The notes: generated from the sequence alone by a model not told the origin. DNA of 64,000 bases from Streptomyces griseoflavus (GCF_014649995.1 NZ_BMUC01000024.1:22110-86109); one strand, 5' to 3'; positions 33,701 to 42,427 are shown, counted from the first letter of the stretch. Translations and numbers: made by a program.

Positions 33701-34854
33701 TGCGGGAACCGGGTGAGCAGTTCCTCGGTCGGTCCCATGATCAGGGCGAGGGGGGTGCGCAGCTCGTGGCTGATGTTGGAGAAGAACGTGGTCTTCGCCC
33801 GGTCCAGCTCGGCCAGTTCCTCGGCACGCCGCTGTTGTGCCTCGTAGCTGCGGGCGCTGGCGATGCCGGCCGCGAGATGACCGGCCGCGAGTTCGAGGAA
33901 GCCGCGGTAGGCGTCGTCCAGGGCCCGGTACCGGTTCAGCCCGGCGACGAGGAACCCGTACGGCGTTCCGCCCTGTCGCGGCAGGGGCAGCACCAGGGCG
34001 TGCGTGGGTGACTCGGCCCGGTCGGCGAGCGGCGGGGCGGTGAACGGGGGACGGTCGAGCGGCACCAGCACCGACTCGCCGTTCGCCGGCGCCCCGGCGG
34101 GCCACACACCGGAGCCGTCGGCCGGCAGGGTCCCGGGGGCCGCGGGATGCCCCTCGGGGAGGCCGGTGGTGCCGGCCAGGCGCGCGGAACCGTCGGGCTC
34201 GAGCAGGTAGGTCAGTGTGAAGGGCAGGTCCCGCCGGTTGCGGTCCAGCTGCCTGTCGGTGAACGCCAGCACCTCCTGCTCGGTGCGGACCACGCTGGGG
34301 TCGGAGCCGAGGTCGCGCAGGGTCGTCATGCGCCGGTCGCCGATGACCCGCTCGGTCTCCTCGCTGACCACGCACAGCATGCCCACCACCGCGCCGGAGT
34401 CGTCACGCAGAGGGCTGTAGCTGAAGGTGTGGTAGCTCTCCTCGGTGTAACCGGACCGTTCCAGGTACAGCAGCAGTCCTTCGTCCCAGGTGGCCTCTCC
34501 CGTGGTCATCACGGTGTCGATCCGGGGAACGACCTCGTCCCAGACCTCCCGCCACACCTCGCTCGCCGGCCGTCCCAGCGCCCACGGGTACTTGGCGCCC
34601 AGGGTGTCGCGCCGGTAGGCGGCGTTGCAGAAGAACGTCAGTTCCGGACCCCACGCCATCCACATGGAGAAGCGGGACGACAGCAGGATGCTCACCGCGG
34701 TCTGCAGACTCTGCGGCCACTGCTCCGGCGGTCCCAGCGGAGTGGCCGACCAGTCGACCAGGGCCAGATGGCCGCCGACCTCCTCGTCGGCCGCGAACAC
34801 GTCCGTGCCGGCCGCTGCGGCGCACTCGTGCGCAGCGTCTCCCGAACGCCCCAC
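30706..34854 (-). CDS. Hybrid histidine kinase-receiver-PP2C phosphatase-RsbW-like kinase
   Basis: A 1382-aa cytoplasmic multidomain protein. In order: PAS-like sensor (about 45-170), GAF-like (195-335), HisKA with phospho-His363 in SNISHELRTP, HATPase (470-575, with NLLSNALKF, DTGIGV and GSGIGLAL), receiver with phospho-Asp683 (ISDVMMPG) and Lys735, PAS (765-880), GAF (885-1020), PP2C/SpoIIE (1035-1255, with VGGDWYDTV, VGDCVGRG and YDDDVALLL), and a C-terminal RsbW-like HATPase (1260-1382, AAGEACANAIEHG). It joins two-component phosphorelay to partner switching in one chain. The start is GTG 34854. The coupled STAS gene is its probable output. Confidence 0.9.
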   Translation of the reverse strand: MGRSGDAAHECAAAAGTDVFAADEEVGGHLALVDWSATPLGPPEQWPQSLQTAVSILLSSRFSMWMAWGPELTFFCNAAYRRDTLGAKYPWALGRPASEVWREVWDEVVPRIDTVMTTGEATWDEGLLLYLERSGYTEESYHTFSYSPLRDDSGAVVGMLCVVSEETERVIGDRRMTTLRDLGSDPSVVRTEQEVLAFTDRQLDRNRRDLPFTLTYLLEPDGSARLAGTTGLPEGHPAAPGTLPADGSGVWPAGAPANGESVLVPLDRPPFTAPPLADRAESPTHALVLPLPRQGGTPYGFLVAGLNRYRALDDAYRGFLELAAGHLAAGIASARSYEAQQRRAEELAELDRAKTTFFSNISHELRTPLALIMGPTEELLTRFPHPGSPVRQELEVIHRNGLRLGKLVNSLLDFSRIEAGRMRARFESSDLSQFTADLASVFRSAVEKAGLEFRVDCPPLPEQVYIDRGMWEKVILNLLSNALKFTFDGSIAVTARARDGHAVITLADTGIGVARDEMPRLFERFHRIENARSRSHEGSGIGLALVKELIDLHGGTITADSTEGRGTSFTIRLPFGADHLDPLALVPAGERRVPSAAEPFVQEALRWLPDDGPGDLRPVATAADASGHPTGSARVLVADDNADMREYLARLLGGTGYRVDTVEDGLAALRAVRADAPDLVISDVMMPGLDGLGFVSALRSDPRTASIPVVLLSARAGEEASIQGLQAGADDYLVKPFAAGELLARVRANVELARLRNHQARWRTALVDSLQEAFFVCDEAGAVIEINAAFTDILGYAPDGLPYEPVHPWWPDAGTDPDAHRQVADAFALLVGNPKGSYTIPVTHREGYRLWVTANFNQAQDPDTGRRVTVGTFRDVTAEHYAIQRESAQAALGMWLTRATSLPDALEGALTELRHLWRADRVIAALATPDGSPSLWSTDAGLRWEDLSAEERGDVTAWLDRPSLTPFHDPTGAGITINHPQGPMAVRIDFGTRRPFTSEDQLLLSLLAGQLSQGLARAHQIDQQRETALALQRAILGPAGLPDGFAVRYEPATPPLEVGGDWYDTVALPDGRIGIVVGDCVGRGLGAATVMGQLRSACRALLLQDSGPAQTLMALDHFADGIAGARCTTVFCGVLTPETGRLIYSSAGHPPGILALPDGTTRLLDEGRSVPLAVRPGATRPEAGCTVPARATLLLYTDGLVERRRRPLTAGIDQASEAVHAGRDAAVDDLADQVMVRLVPPDGYDDDVALLLYRRPAPLDMAFPAESAQLAPVRKALRDWLGQCELPRHTVQNVLVAAGEACANAIEHGHRDAPGDPVRLRAEARAGDLRLTVADSGRWKTPQPGAGTHRGRGVALMHALMQRVTITSGATGTTVDMHTRIA

Positions 34855-35385
34855 TGGTCACCCTTTCCCTCACGTCCGTCCGGCGGCCGCGCCCCCGTCG
34901 TCCGCCGCTTCGGCGCCGGCCCGGGCGGGCTGTCGCCGCCGTCCGGGGACGGCCGGGCGAAGAGGAACGTCCGGACTGTCCCGAACCACCGTCATCGACG
35001 GCGCCCGGGGGCACCGTCCCGCCCCTGGCACCGACTCCGTAGGATACGGCCAACCGGTCGGACACCACGGCACGGGCACAGCGGACTGCGGGCACCACGA
35101 GCGGGGACACGGGGATGACGGCACGCTCGGGCGGCCTTCCCCGTCCCGCCCGCGCGGCGGAGGGAACCGGCCGGGCCGCGTCCGCCGCCTCCCGTCGCCG
35201 GGGCGCCCTCCCGGCCCGGCGACGCGCTGCCGCCGGTGCCCGCCCCGGAGCAGGCCGGGAGCCGGCGGCCGACCCGGCGCGGACGCTCGGGACCCGCTCC
35301 GCCGCCCGGACGTTTCCGGCGGCGACACGGCGCGTGTCGCCCCGCCGGCAGCCGCACACCGACAGCACCGCAACGAGGAGAACCA
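34855..35385. other. Intergenic region between divergent signalling genes
   Basis: About 530 bp between the hybrid kinase gene and the plus-strand STAS gene. Frames that are open here have Arg/Pro/Ala-rich shadow composition and no recognisable domain. A TAGGAT hexamer at 35040-35045 could be a -10 element for the plus-strand STAS gene, but no convincing -35 is seen. I see no repeat or RNA gene. Confidence 0.4.
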
Positions 35386-35748
35386 GTGACCGACCCGGAC
35401 CCCCTGCTGACCGTCACGCCCCGCCGGGACCCCTCCGGTCCCCACGTCCTGACCGTGACGGGTGAACTCGACCATCACTCCGCCCCCGTCCTGACGGGGG
35501 CCGTCAGCGAGGCACAGTCCGACGACCGCGGCCTGATCCTCGACCTCTCCGCGGTGACGTACTGCGACTCCACGGGCATCACGGTGCTCATCAACGCGTA
35601 CCAGCGGGCCCAGACCACCGGCGCGCCCCTCGTCCTGGCGGGGGTCAACCCCGACCTGAACCGCCTCTTCCAGGTGGTGGGGCTCGACCAGGTCTTCACC
35701 TTCCGGCCCGACGTGGAGGCCGCGCTCTCCTCGCTGCGTCAGGGGTGA
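35386..35748 (+). CDS. STAS-domain anti-sigma factor antagonist
   Basis: A 120-aa STAS protein with LILDLSAVTYCDSTGITVLINAYQRA; the Ser of the DSTG motif is the expected phosphorylation site. The GTG start follows a GAGGAG site by 6 nt. It would act like SpoIIAA/RsbV by binding an anti-sigma factor. It diverges from the hybrid kinase-phosphatase gene, which may act on it as well as on the coupled STAS protein. Confidence 0.88.
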   Translation: MTDPDPLLTVTPRRDPSGPHVLTVTGELDHHSAPVLTGAVSEAQSDDRGLILDLSAVTYCDSTGITVLINAYQRAQTTGAPLVLAGVNPDLNRLFQVVGLDQVFTFRPDVEAALSSLRQG

Positions 35749-35892
35749 ACCGGCGGCCCGCCCGGTGAGGCGTCGGCCTCCCGCCCGGTGCGGACCACCG
35801 CGCCCGGCGGGCGGGGTGGTCGGCGGTGCCGATGTCCGCCCGTGACGGCCGCTCCGGCTGCGGTCCCGTGCGCCCTCCCCCACGATGAAGGC

Positions 35893-37578
35893 ATGGCGTT
35901 CATCCGCTCCGCTCGCCCCTTCGACGCCTTCCGGGCGCTGGCGGACCGGCGTGGGCGGCCCGGCGACAGGCTGATCGAGGCGCTGGCCGAGGCCAGGACC
36001 GGAACGCCGGACGGCCCTGAGCGCTGGGCGCCCGCGGTCGCCTCCCGCTTCGGCCTGCCCGCTGCCGCCGCGCTGGGGCCCGCCAGTTACTACGCGGACC
36101 TCTCCGCCCCGCACGGCGACCGTCATGTGCGGGTGTGCACCGCGACGGCGTGCTTCGCCGCAGGGGGCGGGCAGCACCTCGCGGAGGTGGAGCGTGAGCT
36201 GGGTGTCACCGCGCACTCCGCGTCGCCGCGCGGTGACGTGTCGGTGCAGACCGTCCGCTGCCTGGGCTACTGCTACGCCGGGCCCGCCGCCCTCGACGGC
36301 GGCACACCGTGTACCGGGGCGACCCTGCCCGCTCAGCTCGCTGGCCGGGAACCGGCGCGGGCGCCGGGGATCCCGGCGGGCGACGACACCGGTGACCCGG
36401 TCCTGCTGGGCGGTGTGCTCTCCGGCGAGCCGGCGTGGCAGGTGTGGCCGGGAACGGTGTCGTCCGGTACTCCCGAGGCGGTCCGCCGGAAGGTGGCGGC
36501 GTCCGGGCTGCGGGGGCGCGGCGGTGCCGGATTCGGCGTGGCGGCGAAATGGGAGGCGGCGGGCCACGCGCCCGGGACCGTGGTGGTCGCCAACGGTGAC
36601 GAGGGCGATCCCGGTTCGTACGCCGACAGGCTGCTGATGGAGGCCGACCCGGGACGCGTGCTGGAGGGTCTGGCCCTGGCCTGTTTCGCGTGCGGCGCCG
36701 GCCGGGGCCTCGTGCTGGTGCGCTCCGAGTACCCGGCCGCACTGGCACGGATGCGGGAAGCGGTGCGCCGGGCGTACGCGGACGGGCATCTCGGACCGTC
36801 GGCGCACGGGACGGCCACTTCCCTGGACATCCACGTCGTCGAGGGCGCCGGGTCCTACGTGGCCGGTGAGGAAACCGCGCTGATCGCGGAGCTGGAGGGC
36901 GGTCGCGGGTCCGCCCGTCCCCGCCCGCCCTACCCGACCGGGCACGGTCTGTGGGACGCGCCGACCGTGGTGAACAACGTCGAGACCCTGGCGGCCGTCC
37001 CCTGGATCGTCCGGCACGGCGGCCGGGCGTACGCCCGGCGCGGCACGCCCGGCGAGACGGGAACCAAGCTGGTCTGCCTCTCGGAGCGGTTCGCCCGGCC
37101 GGGTTGCTACGAGGTCGAGCTCGGCACGCCCGTGCGGCGGATCGTCACCGGGCTGGGAGGCGGTCTGAAGGACGGCGCCGAACTGGCGGCGCTCCAGGTC
37201 GGCGGGCCGCTGGGCGGCTTCCTCGCTGCCGACGCGCTGGACGTGCCGCTGTCGGAGGCGGGGCTGTCGTCGCGCGGCGCCGCCCTCGGGCATGCCGGGC
37301 TCGTCGCCTTCGACGAACGGGTGGCGCCGGAGGACGTGATGCGCCACGTGTGGGACTTCGCGGCGGCGGAGAGCTGCGGCGCGTGCTCGCCCTGCCGCGT
37401 CGGGTCCCGGCGCGGTCTTCAGTGGGCCTCGGCCGGCGCCCCGCCGGATCAGGAGTGGGAGAGGCTGTCGCGGGTTCTGACCGAGGGAAGCCTGTGTGCC
37501 TTCGGGCGGCGGATTCCGCCCGCCGTGCGCAGCCTCGCCCGGGCCTACGGGGGCCGGCCGGCCGGGTGGGGGCCATGA
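35893..37578 (+). CDS. NuoE/NuoF-like subunit of NAD-dependent formate dehydrogenase
   Basis: A 561-aa fusion. The N-terminal 150 residues are NuoE-like, with [2Fe-2S] ligands in VCTATACFAAGG and RCLGYCYAGPA. The rest is NuoF-like, with the NADH/FMN-binding segments GLRGRGGAGFG, ANGDEGDPGSYADRLLME and GAGSYVAGEETALIAELEG, and a [4Fe-4S] site ESCGACSPCRVGS with a later Cys in GSLCAFG. It should pass electrons from the catalytic subunit to NAD+. The next gene overlaps by 4 bp (ATGA). ATG 35893 is the first start giving a family-like N-terminus. Confidence 0.85.
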   Translation: MAFIRSARPFDAFRALADRRGRPGDRLIEALAEARTGTPDGPERWAPAVASRFGLPAAAALGPASYYADLSAPHGDRHVRVCTATACFAAGGGQHLAEVERELGVTAHSASPRGDVSVQTVRCLGYCYAGPAALDGGTPCTGATLPAQLAGREPARAPGIPAGDDTGDPVLLGGVLSGEPAWQVWPGTVSSGTPEAVRRKVAASGLRGRGGAGFGVAAKWEAAGHAPGTVVVANGDEGDPGSYADRLLMEADPGRVLEGLALACFACGAGRGLVLVRSEYPAALARMREAVRRAYADGHLGPSAHGTATSLDIHVVEGAGSYVAGEETALIAELEGGRGSARPRPPYPTGHGLWDAPTVVNNVETLAAVPWIVRHGGRAYARRGTPGETGTKLVCLSERFARPGCYEVELGTPVRRIVTGLGGGLKDGAELAALQVGGPLGGFLAADALDVPLSEAGLSSRGAALGHAGLVAFDERVAPEDVMRHVWDFAAAESCGACSPCRVGSRRGLQWASAGAPPDQEWERLSRVLTEGSLCAFGRRIPPAVRSLARAYGGRPAGWGP

Positions 37579-40262
37579 ACGGGTTCATGATCGAGGTCGA
37601 TGGCGCCGGCGTCGCGGTACCCGAGGGGGCGTCCCTGCTCACCGCGGTGCGGGCGGCCGGGATCGAGCTGCCCGCGCTCTGCTCCGACGACCGGCTCAGT
37701 CCCGCCGGATCGTGCCGTACCTGTCTCGTGAGGGCCGGGGGACGGGTCGTGGCAGCCTGTGTCACCCCCGCCTCCCCCGGCCTGCGCGTGGGCACCGGGA
37801 GCGACGATGTCGTGCGGCTGCGCCGGGACGCGGTGGAGGTCATCGTCTCCGCGCTGCCGCCCCGGGCCCTCGCCGACGGCGGTCCCGGCGAACTGGCGCA
37901 CGTCTGCCGGTCGCTGGGCATCGGCCCCGAAGCGGCACGGGGCGCCGGGGGCCGGGGCGCGGACGACTCCCACCCGTACGTCCACCTGGACCGTGACCTG
38001 TGCATCGCCTGCGGCCGGTGCGTGCGGATGTGCTCCGAGGTGCAGGGCACCTTCGCCCTCACCCTGGTCGGCCGGGGCGGCGACACGGTCGTGGCCCCGG
38101 GCACCGGCGGGCCCTGGGCCGAGTCGGACTGCGTGGCCTGCGGCGGCTGCGTGGACACCTGCCCCACCGGGGCCATCAGCGGGCCCGGACCGGCGCGGGG
38201 ACTCACCTCGGCGTTCCCCCCGGCGGAGGGCCGGACGCGTACCACGTGCGGCTACTGCGGCGTGGGCTGCACCCTCGATGTCGTCACGAGGGACGGTGAG
38301 GTCGCGGCGGTGCTTCCCGCCCGGGACGGCCCGGTCAATCGGGGCCACGCGTGTGTGAAGGGCCGCTTCTCGCACGGGTTCCGCAGTTCCCCGGAACGGC
38401 TCACCCGGCCTCTGCTGCGACGCGGGGGTGTGCTGGAGCCGGTCGGCTGGGAGGAGGCGCTGGCCCACGTCGCCCGTGGCCTCACGGCCGCCGTCGACGC
38501 GGGCGGCCCGGACTCCGTGGCGGCGATCTCCTCGGCCCGCGCCACCAACGAGGAGAACTACCTCGTACAGAAGTTCATGCGGGTCGTCGTCGGAACGAAC
38601 AACGTCGACAACTGCTCCCGCCTCTGCCACTCCCCCTCCGCCGCCGGCCTCACCGCTTCCTTCGGGCTGTCCGGCGGAACCGACACCTTCGACGACGTGG
38701 AGCGGGCCGACTGCCTGCTGGTGGTCGGCGCCAATCCCGTCGAGGCCCACCCGGTGGTCGGCGCCCGCCTGCTGAGGCAGGTTCTGCGCGGAGCCCGGCT
38801 GGTCGTCGCCGATCCCCGTGCCGTGGGTCTCGCCCCGCACGCCGACGTGCACCTGCGACCGCGTCCCGGCACCAACGTGGCGCTCTTCCACGGGCTCGCC
38901 CACGTGCTGCTCGCCGAGGGACTGGTCGACGAGGAGTTCCTGCGCGAGCGGACCACCGGGCTGCCCGAACTCACCGGGCTGCTCGCCGGCTACCCGCCCG
39001 ACCGGGTCGCGGACCTCACCGGTGTTCCGGCCGCCGACCTGGTCGCCGCCGCCCGCCTGTACGGCAGGGCCGGGCGGCCGGCCATCGTCTACGGCCTGGG
39101 CGTGACCGAGCACCTCCACGGCACCGACGGGGTGCGGTCCCTGTCGAACCTTGCGATCCTGCGCGGCGCCGTGGGCACCGACCGCGGCTACGGCGTCAAC
39201 CCGCTGCGCGGACAGAACAACGTCCAGGGCGCCTCGGACATGGGCGCCCTGCCGGACCTGCTGCCCGGGTACGGCAAGGTCACCGACGCCGCCGCCCGCT
39301 CACGCGCCGAGGACGTCTGGGGCGCGCCGGTCCCCCCGCGGCCGGGGCTTCGCATCCCGGACATGTTCGCCGCCGCCCGCGCCGGGGACCTGCGGGCGCT
39401 GTGGATCATCGGCGAGGACGTCTGCGCCACGGATCCCGACGCCAACCAGGTGGCGCGGGCCCTGGACGCCTGTCCGCTCGTCGTGTGCAACGAACTGTTC
39501 CTGTCCGAGACCGCACGGCACGCCGATGTCGTCCTGCCCGCCGCTTCCTGGCTGGAGAAGGACGGCACCTTCGTCAACTTCGACCGCCGGTTCCAGCGGG
39601 TCCGCCCCGCCGTGCCCCCTCCGGGGGAGGCCCGCTCCGACTTCGGCATCCTCCGGGCCGTCGCCGGGGCCATGGGAGGCGATCTGGGCTGCCCGGCCCC
39701 CGCCGACGCCCTCGCCGAATGCGGCCGGCTCGCTCCGGTCTTCGCCGGGCTCTCCCACGAGCGTCTGGACCGGGAGGGCTCCGTGCCGTGGCCCTGCCGC
39801 TCCGCCGACGTGCCCGGGGAGGCCAAGCTGTACACGGAGCGCTTCGCCACCCCGGACGGGCGGGCCCACCTGGCCTCCGCCCCCTACCTGCCGCCGGGTG
39901 AACAGCCCGACGACGAGTATCCGCTGGTCCTGGTGACCGGGCGGCGCTGGGCGCACTACAACTCCGGGAGCATGACGCGGCGCGGCGGCAACCTGGCGCT
40001 CGATCCGGTCGACTGCCTCGACCTCCACCCCGACGACGCCGGCCGGTACGGCCTGCGCGACGGCCAGGGCGTCACCGTGGAGAGCCGGCACGGCCGGGCC
40101 CGGCTCGTCGTCCGGGTCGGTGAGCAGACGGCCCCCGGGCAGGTCTTCTGCTCCTTCCACTTCCCCGCGAGCGGGGTGAACCGCCTGACTTCCGGTGTCG
40201 CGGACACCGTCACGTCCTGCCCCGAGTACAAGGTCACGGCGGTGCGCGTGACCGCCTCGTGA
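37575..40262 (+). CDS. Formate dehydrogenase catalytic (alpha) subunit, Mo/W-bisPGD
   Basis: An 895-aa molybdopterin oxidoreductase. The N-terminal [2Fe-2S] ferredoxin domain uses Cys36, 47, 50 and 62. Two [4Fe-4S] motifs follow (CIACGRCVRMC at about 143-153 and CVACGGCVDTC at about 186-196). The catalytic domain begins with the CGYCGVGC cluster motif at about 225. The metal ligand is Cys351 in SRLCHSPSA, so this is a cysteine, not selenocysteine, enzyme. The final 120 residues form the dinucleotide-binding cap. It oxidises formate to CO2 with NAD+ through the preceding subunit. An FdhD-type sulfurtransferase would be needed but is not in the window. Confidence 0.92.
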   Translation: MNGFMIEVDGAGVAVPEGASLLTAVRAAGIELPALCSDDRLSPAGSCRTCLVRAGGRVVAACVTPASPGLRVGTGSDDVVRLRRDAVEVIVSALPPRALADGGPGELAHVCRSLGIGPEAARGAGGRGADDSHPYVHLDRDLCIACGRCVRMCSEVQGTFALTLVGRGGDTVVAPGTGGPWAESDCVACGGCVDTCPTGAISGPGPARGLTSAFPPAEGRTRTTCGYCGVGCTLDVVTRDGEVAAVLPARDGPVNRGHACVKGRFSHGFRSSPERLTRPLLRRGGVLEPVGWEEALAHVARGLTAAVDAGGPDSVAAISSARATNEENYLVQKFMRVVVGTNNVDNCSRLCHSPSAAGLTASFGLSGGTDTFDDVERADCLLVVGANPVEAHPVVGARLLRQVLRGARLVVADPRAVGLAPHADVHLRPRPGTNVALFHGLAHVLLAEGLVDEEFLRERTTGLPELTGLLAGYPPDRVADLTGVPAADLVAAARLYGRAGRPAIVYGLGVTEHLHGTDGVRSLSNLAILRGAVGTDRGYGVNPLRGQNNVQGASDMGALPDLLPGYGKVTDAAARSRAEDVWGAPVPPRPGLRIPDMFAAARAGDLRALWIIGEDVCATDPDANQVARALDACPLVVCNELFLSETARHADVVLPAASWLEKDGTFVNFDRRFQRVRPAVPPPGEARSDFGILRAVAGAMGGDLGCPAPADALAECGRLAPVFAGLSHERLDREGSVPWPCRSADVPGEAKLYTERFATPDGRAHLASAPYLPPGEQPDDEYPLVLVTGRRWAHYNSGSMTRRGGNLALDPVDCLDLHPDDAGRYGLRDGQGVTVESRHGRARLVVRVGEQTAPGQVFCSFHFPASGVNRLTSGVADTVTSCPEYKVTAVRVTAS

Positions 40263-40284
40263 GGTCCGGCCGGACCGGAACCGC

Positions 40285-40306
40285 GCCGGCCACCCGGAGG
40301 GCCGGC
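40285..40306. terminator. Bidirectional hairpin between fdh and DUF1540 genes
   Basis: GCCGGCC (40285-40291) and GGCCGGC (40300-40306) form a 7-bp stem with an 8-nt loop between two convergent genes. A perfect 14-bp palindrome GGTCCGGCCGGACC (40263-40276) lies directly after the fdh stop. Together they likely end both transcripts. Confidence 0.5.
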
Positions 40307-40314
40307 TCCCGCCC

Positions 40315-40617
40315 TCAGGTCCGCGTGTAGGTCAGGCAGTCGACCTGCTCGTGCTCGTAACCGACGGCGATGGACGGGGCGTGGCACTCCAGCCCGCTGT
40401 TGTGGCGGCAGTCGGCCATCTTGCACGCGCCGACCCTGCCGGTGACGGACTGATCGCCGCCCTCCAGGTCGGCGCCCGTGAACGTGTCGCAGACGGGGCC
40501 GTCGAGGTCTCCCACGGTGATCGCCGCGGCGTGGCAGGTGTGGTCCTGGTTGTAGGCGCAGCCGTCGGCGGTGCATTCGCTGATGACCGGCAGTTGCATG
40601 ACGGGGGTGGCTGCCAT
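40315..40617 (-). CDS. DUF1540 protein with two cysteine-rich repeats
   Basis: A 100-aa protein with two DUF1540 repeats. The first is ISECTADGCAYNQDHTCHA...VCDTF and the second is GACKMADCRHNSGLECHA...DCLTY; each has four spaced Cys suited to bind a metal ion. The start MAATPVMQLP at 40617 is chosen, since the upstream extension is unrelated low-complexity sequence. The family occurs in actinobacteria and firmicutes without known function. It is followed by a terminator shared with the fdh genes. Confidence 0.8.
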   Translation of the reverse strand: MAATPVMQLPVISECTADGCAYNQDHTCHAAAITVGDLDGPVCDTFTGADLEGGDQSVTGRVGACKMADCRHNSGLECHAPSIAVGYEHEQVDCLTYTRT

Positions 40618-40709
40618 GAGGGGGCCTGCTTTCTCGAAGAGAGTCGTGCGGACCGGTCGCCGCGGTAGTGGCCCCGCTGGGCGACGTGTCACGCCGCCAC
40701 GGTGAGCGG

Positions 40710-40838
40710 TCACTGCTCCGGCTCGCCGAACCGGCGCCTCAGCTCGTCCACGTCCCGTACGAGCCCGGTGGACTCACGGAACGCCCTCTTCCTGTTATTC
40801 CACTGTCCGCGATGCCGGAAGGCGACGCATTTCGGCAC
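40710..40838 (-). CDS. Possible 42-aa ORF, unrecognised
   Basis: A short frame starting at GTG 40838 gives VPKCVAFRHRGQWNNRKRAF followed by a charged, helix-like end (LVRDVDELRRRFGEPEQ). It lies in the 250-bp gap between the universal stress protein and the DUF1540 gene and is less GC-rich than its surroundings. No good ribosome binding site was found. It could be a small gene, a 3' remnant of a lost gene, or chance. Confidence 0.25.
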   Translation of the reverse strand: MPKCVAFRHRGQWNNRKRAFRESTGLVRDVDELRRRFGEPEQ

Positions 40839-40868
40839 GGGCGGGCCGGGCCCGTTCCCGCTCCCGGG

Positions 40869-41750
40869 TCAGTCGCTCCGGGGGACGACGGCCACCGGGC
40901 ACCCGGCGTGGTGCAGCAGGGCGTGGGACACCCTGCCGAGTTGCAGACCGACGTGGCCGTGGCGCCTGCGCGCCCCCACGACCACCAGATCGGCGCCGGA
41001 GGAGGCGTCCAGCAGGGCCTTGTGGGCGGGGCCTTCGACCACCTGGCGACGCACCTCGACCCGCGGGTGGTCCCGTGCGGCGTCGCGCAGCGCGTCGGTG
41101 AGGAGGGCGGAGGCGCGCTCCTCCCCGGCGCCGGCGGCATCGTCCGCGATCAGGGGGTGGTCCACGTGCTCGTGGGCGGGGCGGCGCCAGGCCCGTACGG
41201 CGTGCAGGCCACAGCCGCGCGCCTCCGCCTCGCGGAAGGCGAACCGCACGGCGTCCGAGTCCTCGGCCGAGTCACCGAGGCCCACCACCACGCGGCCCGG
41301 GGAGCCCTGCCGGTCCGGCTCACCGCCGCGCACCACGACCACCGGGCACACGGCACGGGCGGCCACCGTGAGACTCACCGATCCCAGCAGCATCCCCGCG
41401 ATCCCTCCCCGGCCGCGGGAGCCGGTGACCAGGGCGGAGGACTCGTGGGCCGCGTGCAGGAGCGCGGACACGGCGTCGTCGGGCACCACCTCGCTCGACA
41501 CCTTCAGCTCCGGGTCGCGCAGCCGGGCACGTTCCGCGGCGGACGCGGCGATGTGCTCGGCCAGGACCTCCTCGGCCGGACGGCCGGTCCCGAAGGAAGG
41601 GAGACCTCCTTCGTACCGCTCCCACAAGGAGGCGTGGACCAGCCGCAGGGACAGCCCGAGGCGCGCGGCCTCGTCCACGGCCCAGTCCACCGCCTCCAGG
41701 CTGGAGTCCGATCCGTCGACACCCACGACCAGCGGGTACTCCACGGTCAC
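40869..41750 (-). CDS. Universal stress protein, tandem UspA domains
   Basis: A 293-aa protein with two Usp domains. Domain 1 starts PLVVGVDGSDSSLEAVDWA and carries the ATP-binding motif GSRGRGGIAGMLLGS. Domain 2 starts RVVVGLGDSAEDSDAV and ends with GARRRHGHVGLQLGRVSHALLHHAGCPVAVV, where the motif is less canonical. The GTG start at 41750 is favoured by the GAAGG site 5 nt before it. Two-domain Usps of this type are members of the DosR and OsdR regulons. A possible regulator site lies 24 bp upstream. Confidence 0.88.
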   Translation of the reverse strand: MTVEYPLVVGVDGSDSSLEAVDWAVDEAARLGLSLRLVHASLWERYEGGLPSFGTGRPAEEVLAEHIAASAAERARLRDPELKVSSEVVPDDAVSALLHAAHESSALVTGSRGRGGIAGMLLGSVSLTVAARAVCPVVVVRGGEPDRQGSPGRVVVGLGDSAEDSDAVRFAFREAEARGCGLHAVRAWRRPAHEHVDHPLIADDAAGAGEERASALLTDALRDAARDHPRVEVRRQVVEGPAHKALLDASSGADLVVVGARRRHGHVGLQLGRVSHALLHHAGCPVAVVPRSD

Positions 41751-41773
41751 CACCACCTTCCTGCCCGGCCTCT

Positions 41774-41786
41774 GCCTCGAAGTCCC
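41774..41786 (-). promoter_or_regulatory. Candidate DevR/OsdR-like site upstream of universal stress gene
   Basis: On the minus strand the sequence reads GGGACTTCGAGGC, with the GGGACTT half-site seen in DosR-type boxes and only a loose second half. It lies 24-36 bp before the GTG start. It is weaker than the other candidates in this island. Confidence 0.3.
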
Positions 41787-41956
41787 TGTCCATACCGTCG
41801 CACCGCTCGGGTTCCGTCGCGACACCGGGAGCGGCACACGCGTAGGGCTTCCGGTCGGGGTCGCCCGGGGCGTCGCGGTGACCGATCGGGTGCGGGGCCG
41901 GCCGCGGGCGGCGGGCCACGTCGTGACCCGGCGGAGGCGGACGGCCCCTTCCCGGC

Positions 41957-42427
41957 TCAGCCGGTGATCTCGACGCGGTGGGCCTTGCCGGTGTCCGTCC
42001 TCGGGACGCGCACCGTGAGGACCCCGTTCGTCAGGTCCGCGCTGACGCGTTCGGTGTCGGCGTTCGGCGGCAGGGTGGTGCGGTAGTCGAACCGCCCCGT
42101 GCGGCGGCTGTGCCTGCGGACCACCCCGGTGTGCTCCTTCTCCTTGATGTCACCGTGGATGCCGAGTTCGCCGTCGGCGACCTCGACGGAGATGTCCTCC
42201 TTGGCCACGCCGGGAAGCTCCAGTTCCACCAGGTAGGCGTCCTCGGTGTCCACGACGTCGGCCGGCGGCGCCCACGGTTCGCCGGTGCCGGTGCCGGTGC
42301 CGAATTCGGGATAGCCGCCGACGGGGAAGACGGCGTGCATGAGCTGGTCCATCCGGCTGTGGAGATCGTCGAGTTCGCGCAGGGCGGCCGAGAGCCCGCC
42401 CCTGCCGGGTCGTACGGGATGTGTCAT
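41957..42427 (-). CDS. Hsp20/alpha-crystallin family small heat-shock protein
   Basis: A 156-aa small heat-shock protein. The alpha-crystallin domain (about 50-150) contains DAYLVELELPGVAKEDISVEVADGELGIHG, FDYRTTLPPNADTERVSADLTNGVLTVRVPR and the terminal VEITG. It forms ATP-independent holdase oligomers in the cytoplasm. The ATG overlaps the DUF1876 gene stop by 4 bp. The M. tuberculosis counterpart in the DosR regulon is HspX (Rv2031c). Confidence 0.9.
   Translation of the reverse strand: MTHPVRPGRGGLSAALRELDDLHSRMDQLMHAVFPVGGYPEFGTGTGTGEPWAPPADVVDTEDAYLVELELPGVAKEDISVEVADGELGIHGDIKEKEHTGVVRRHSRRTGRFDYRTTLPPNADTERVSADLTNGVLTVRVPRTDTGKAHRVEITG

Noticed and set aside
37575-40262. Selenocysteine in formate dehydrogenase
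   Set aside because: The active-site codon is an ordinary Cys codon (Cys351) and no in-frame TGA occurs.
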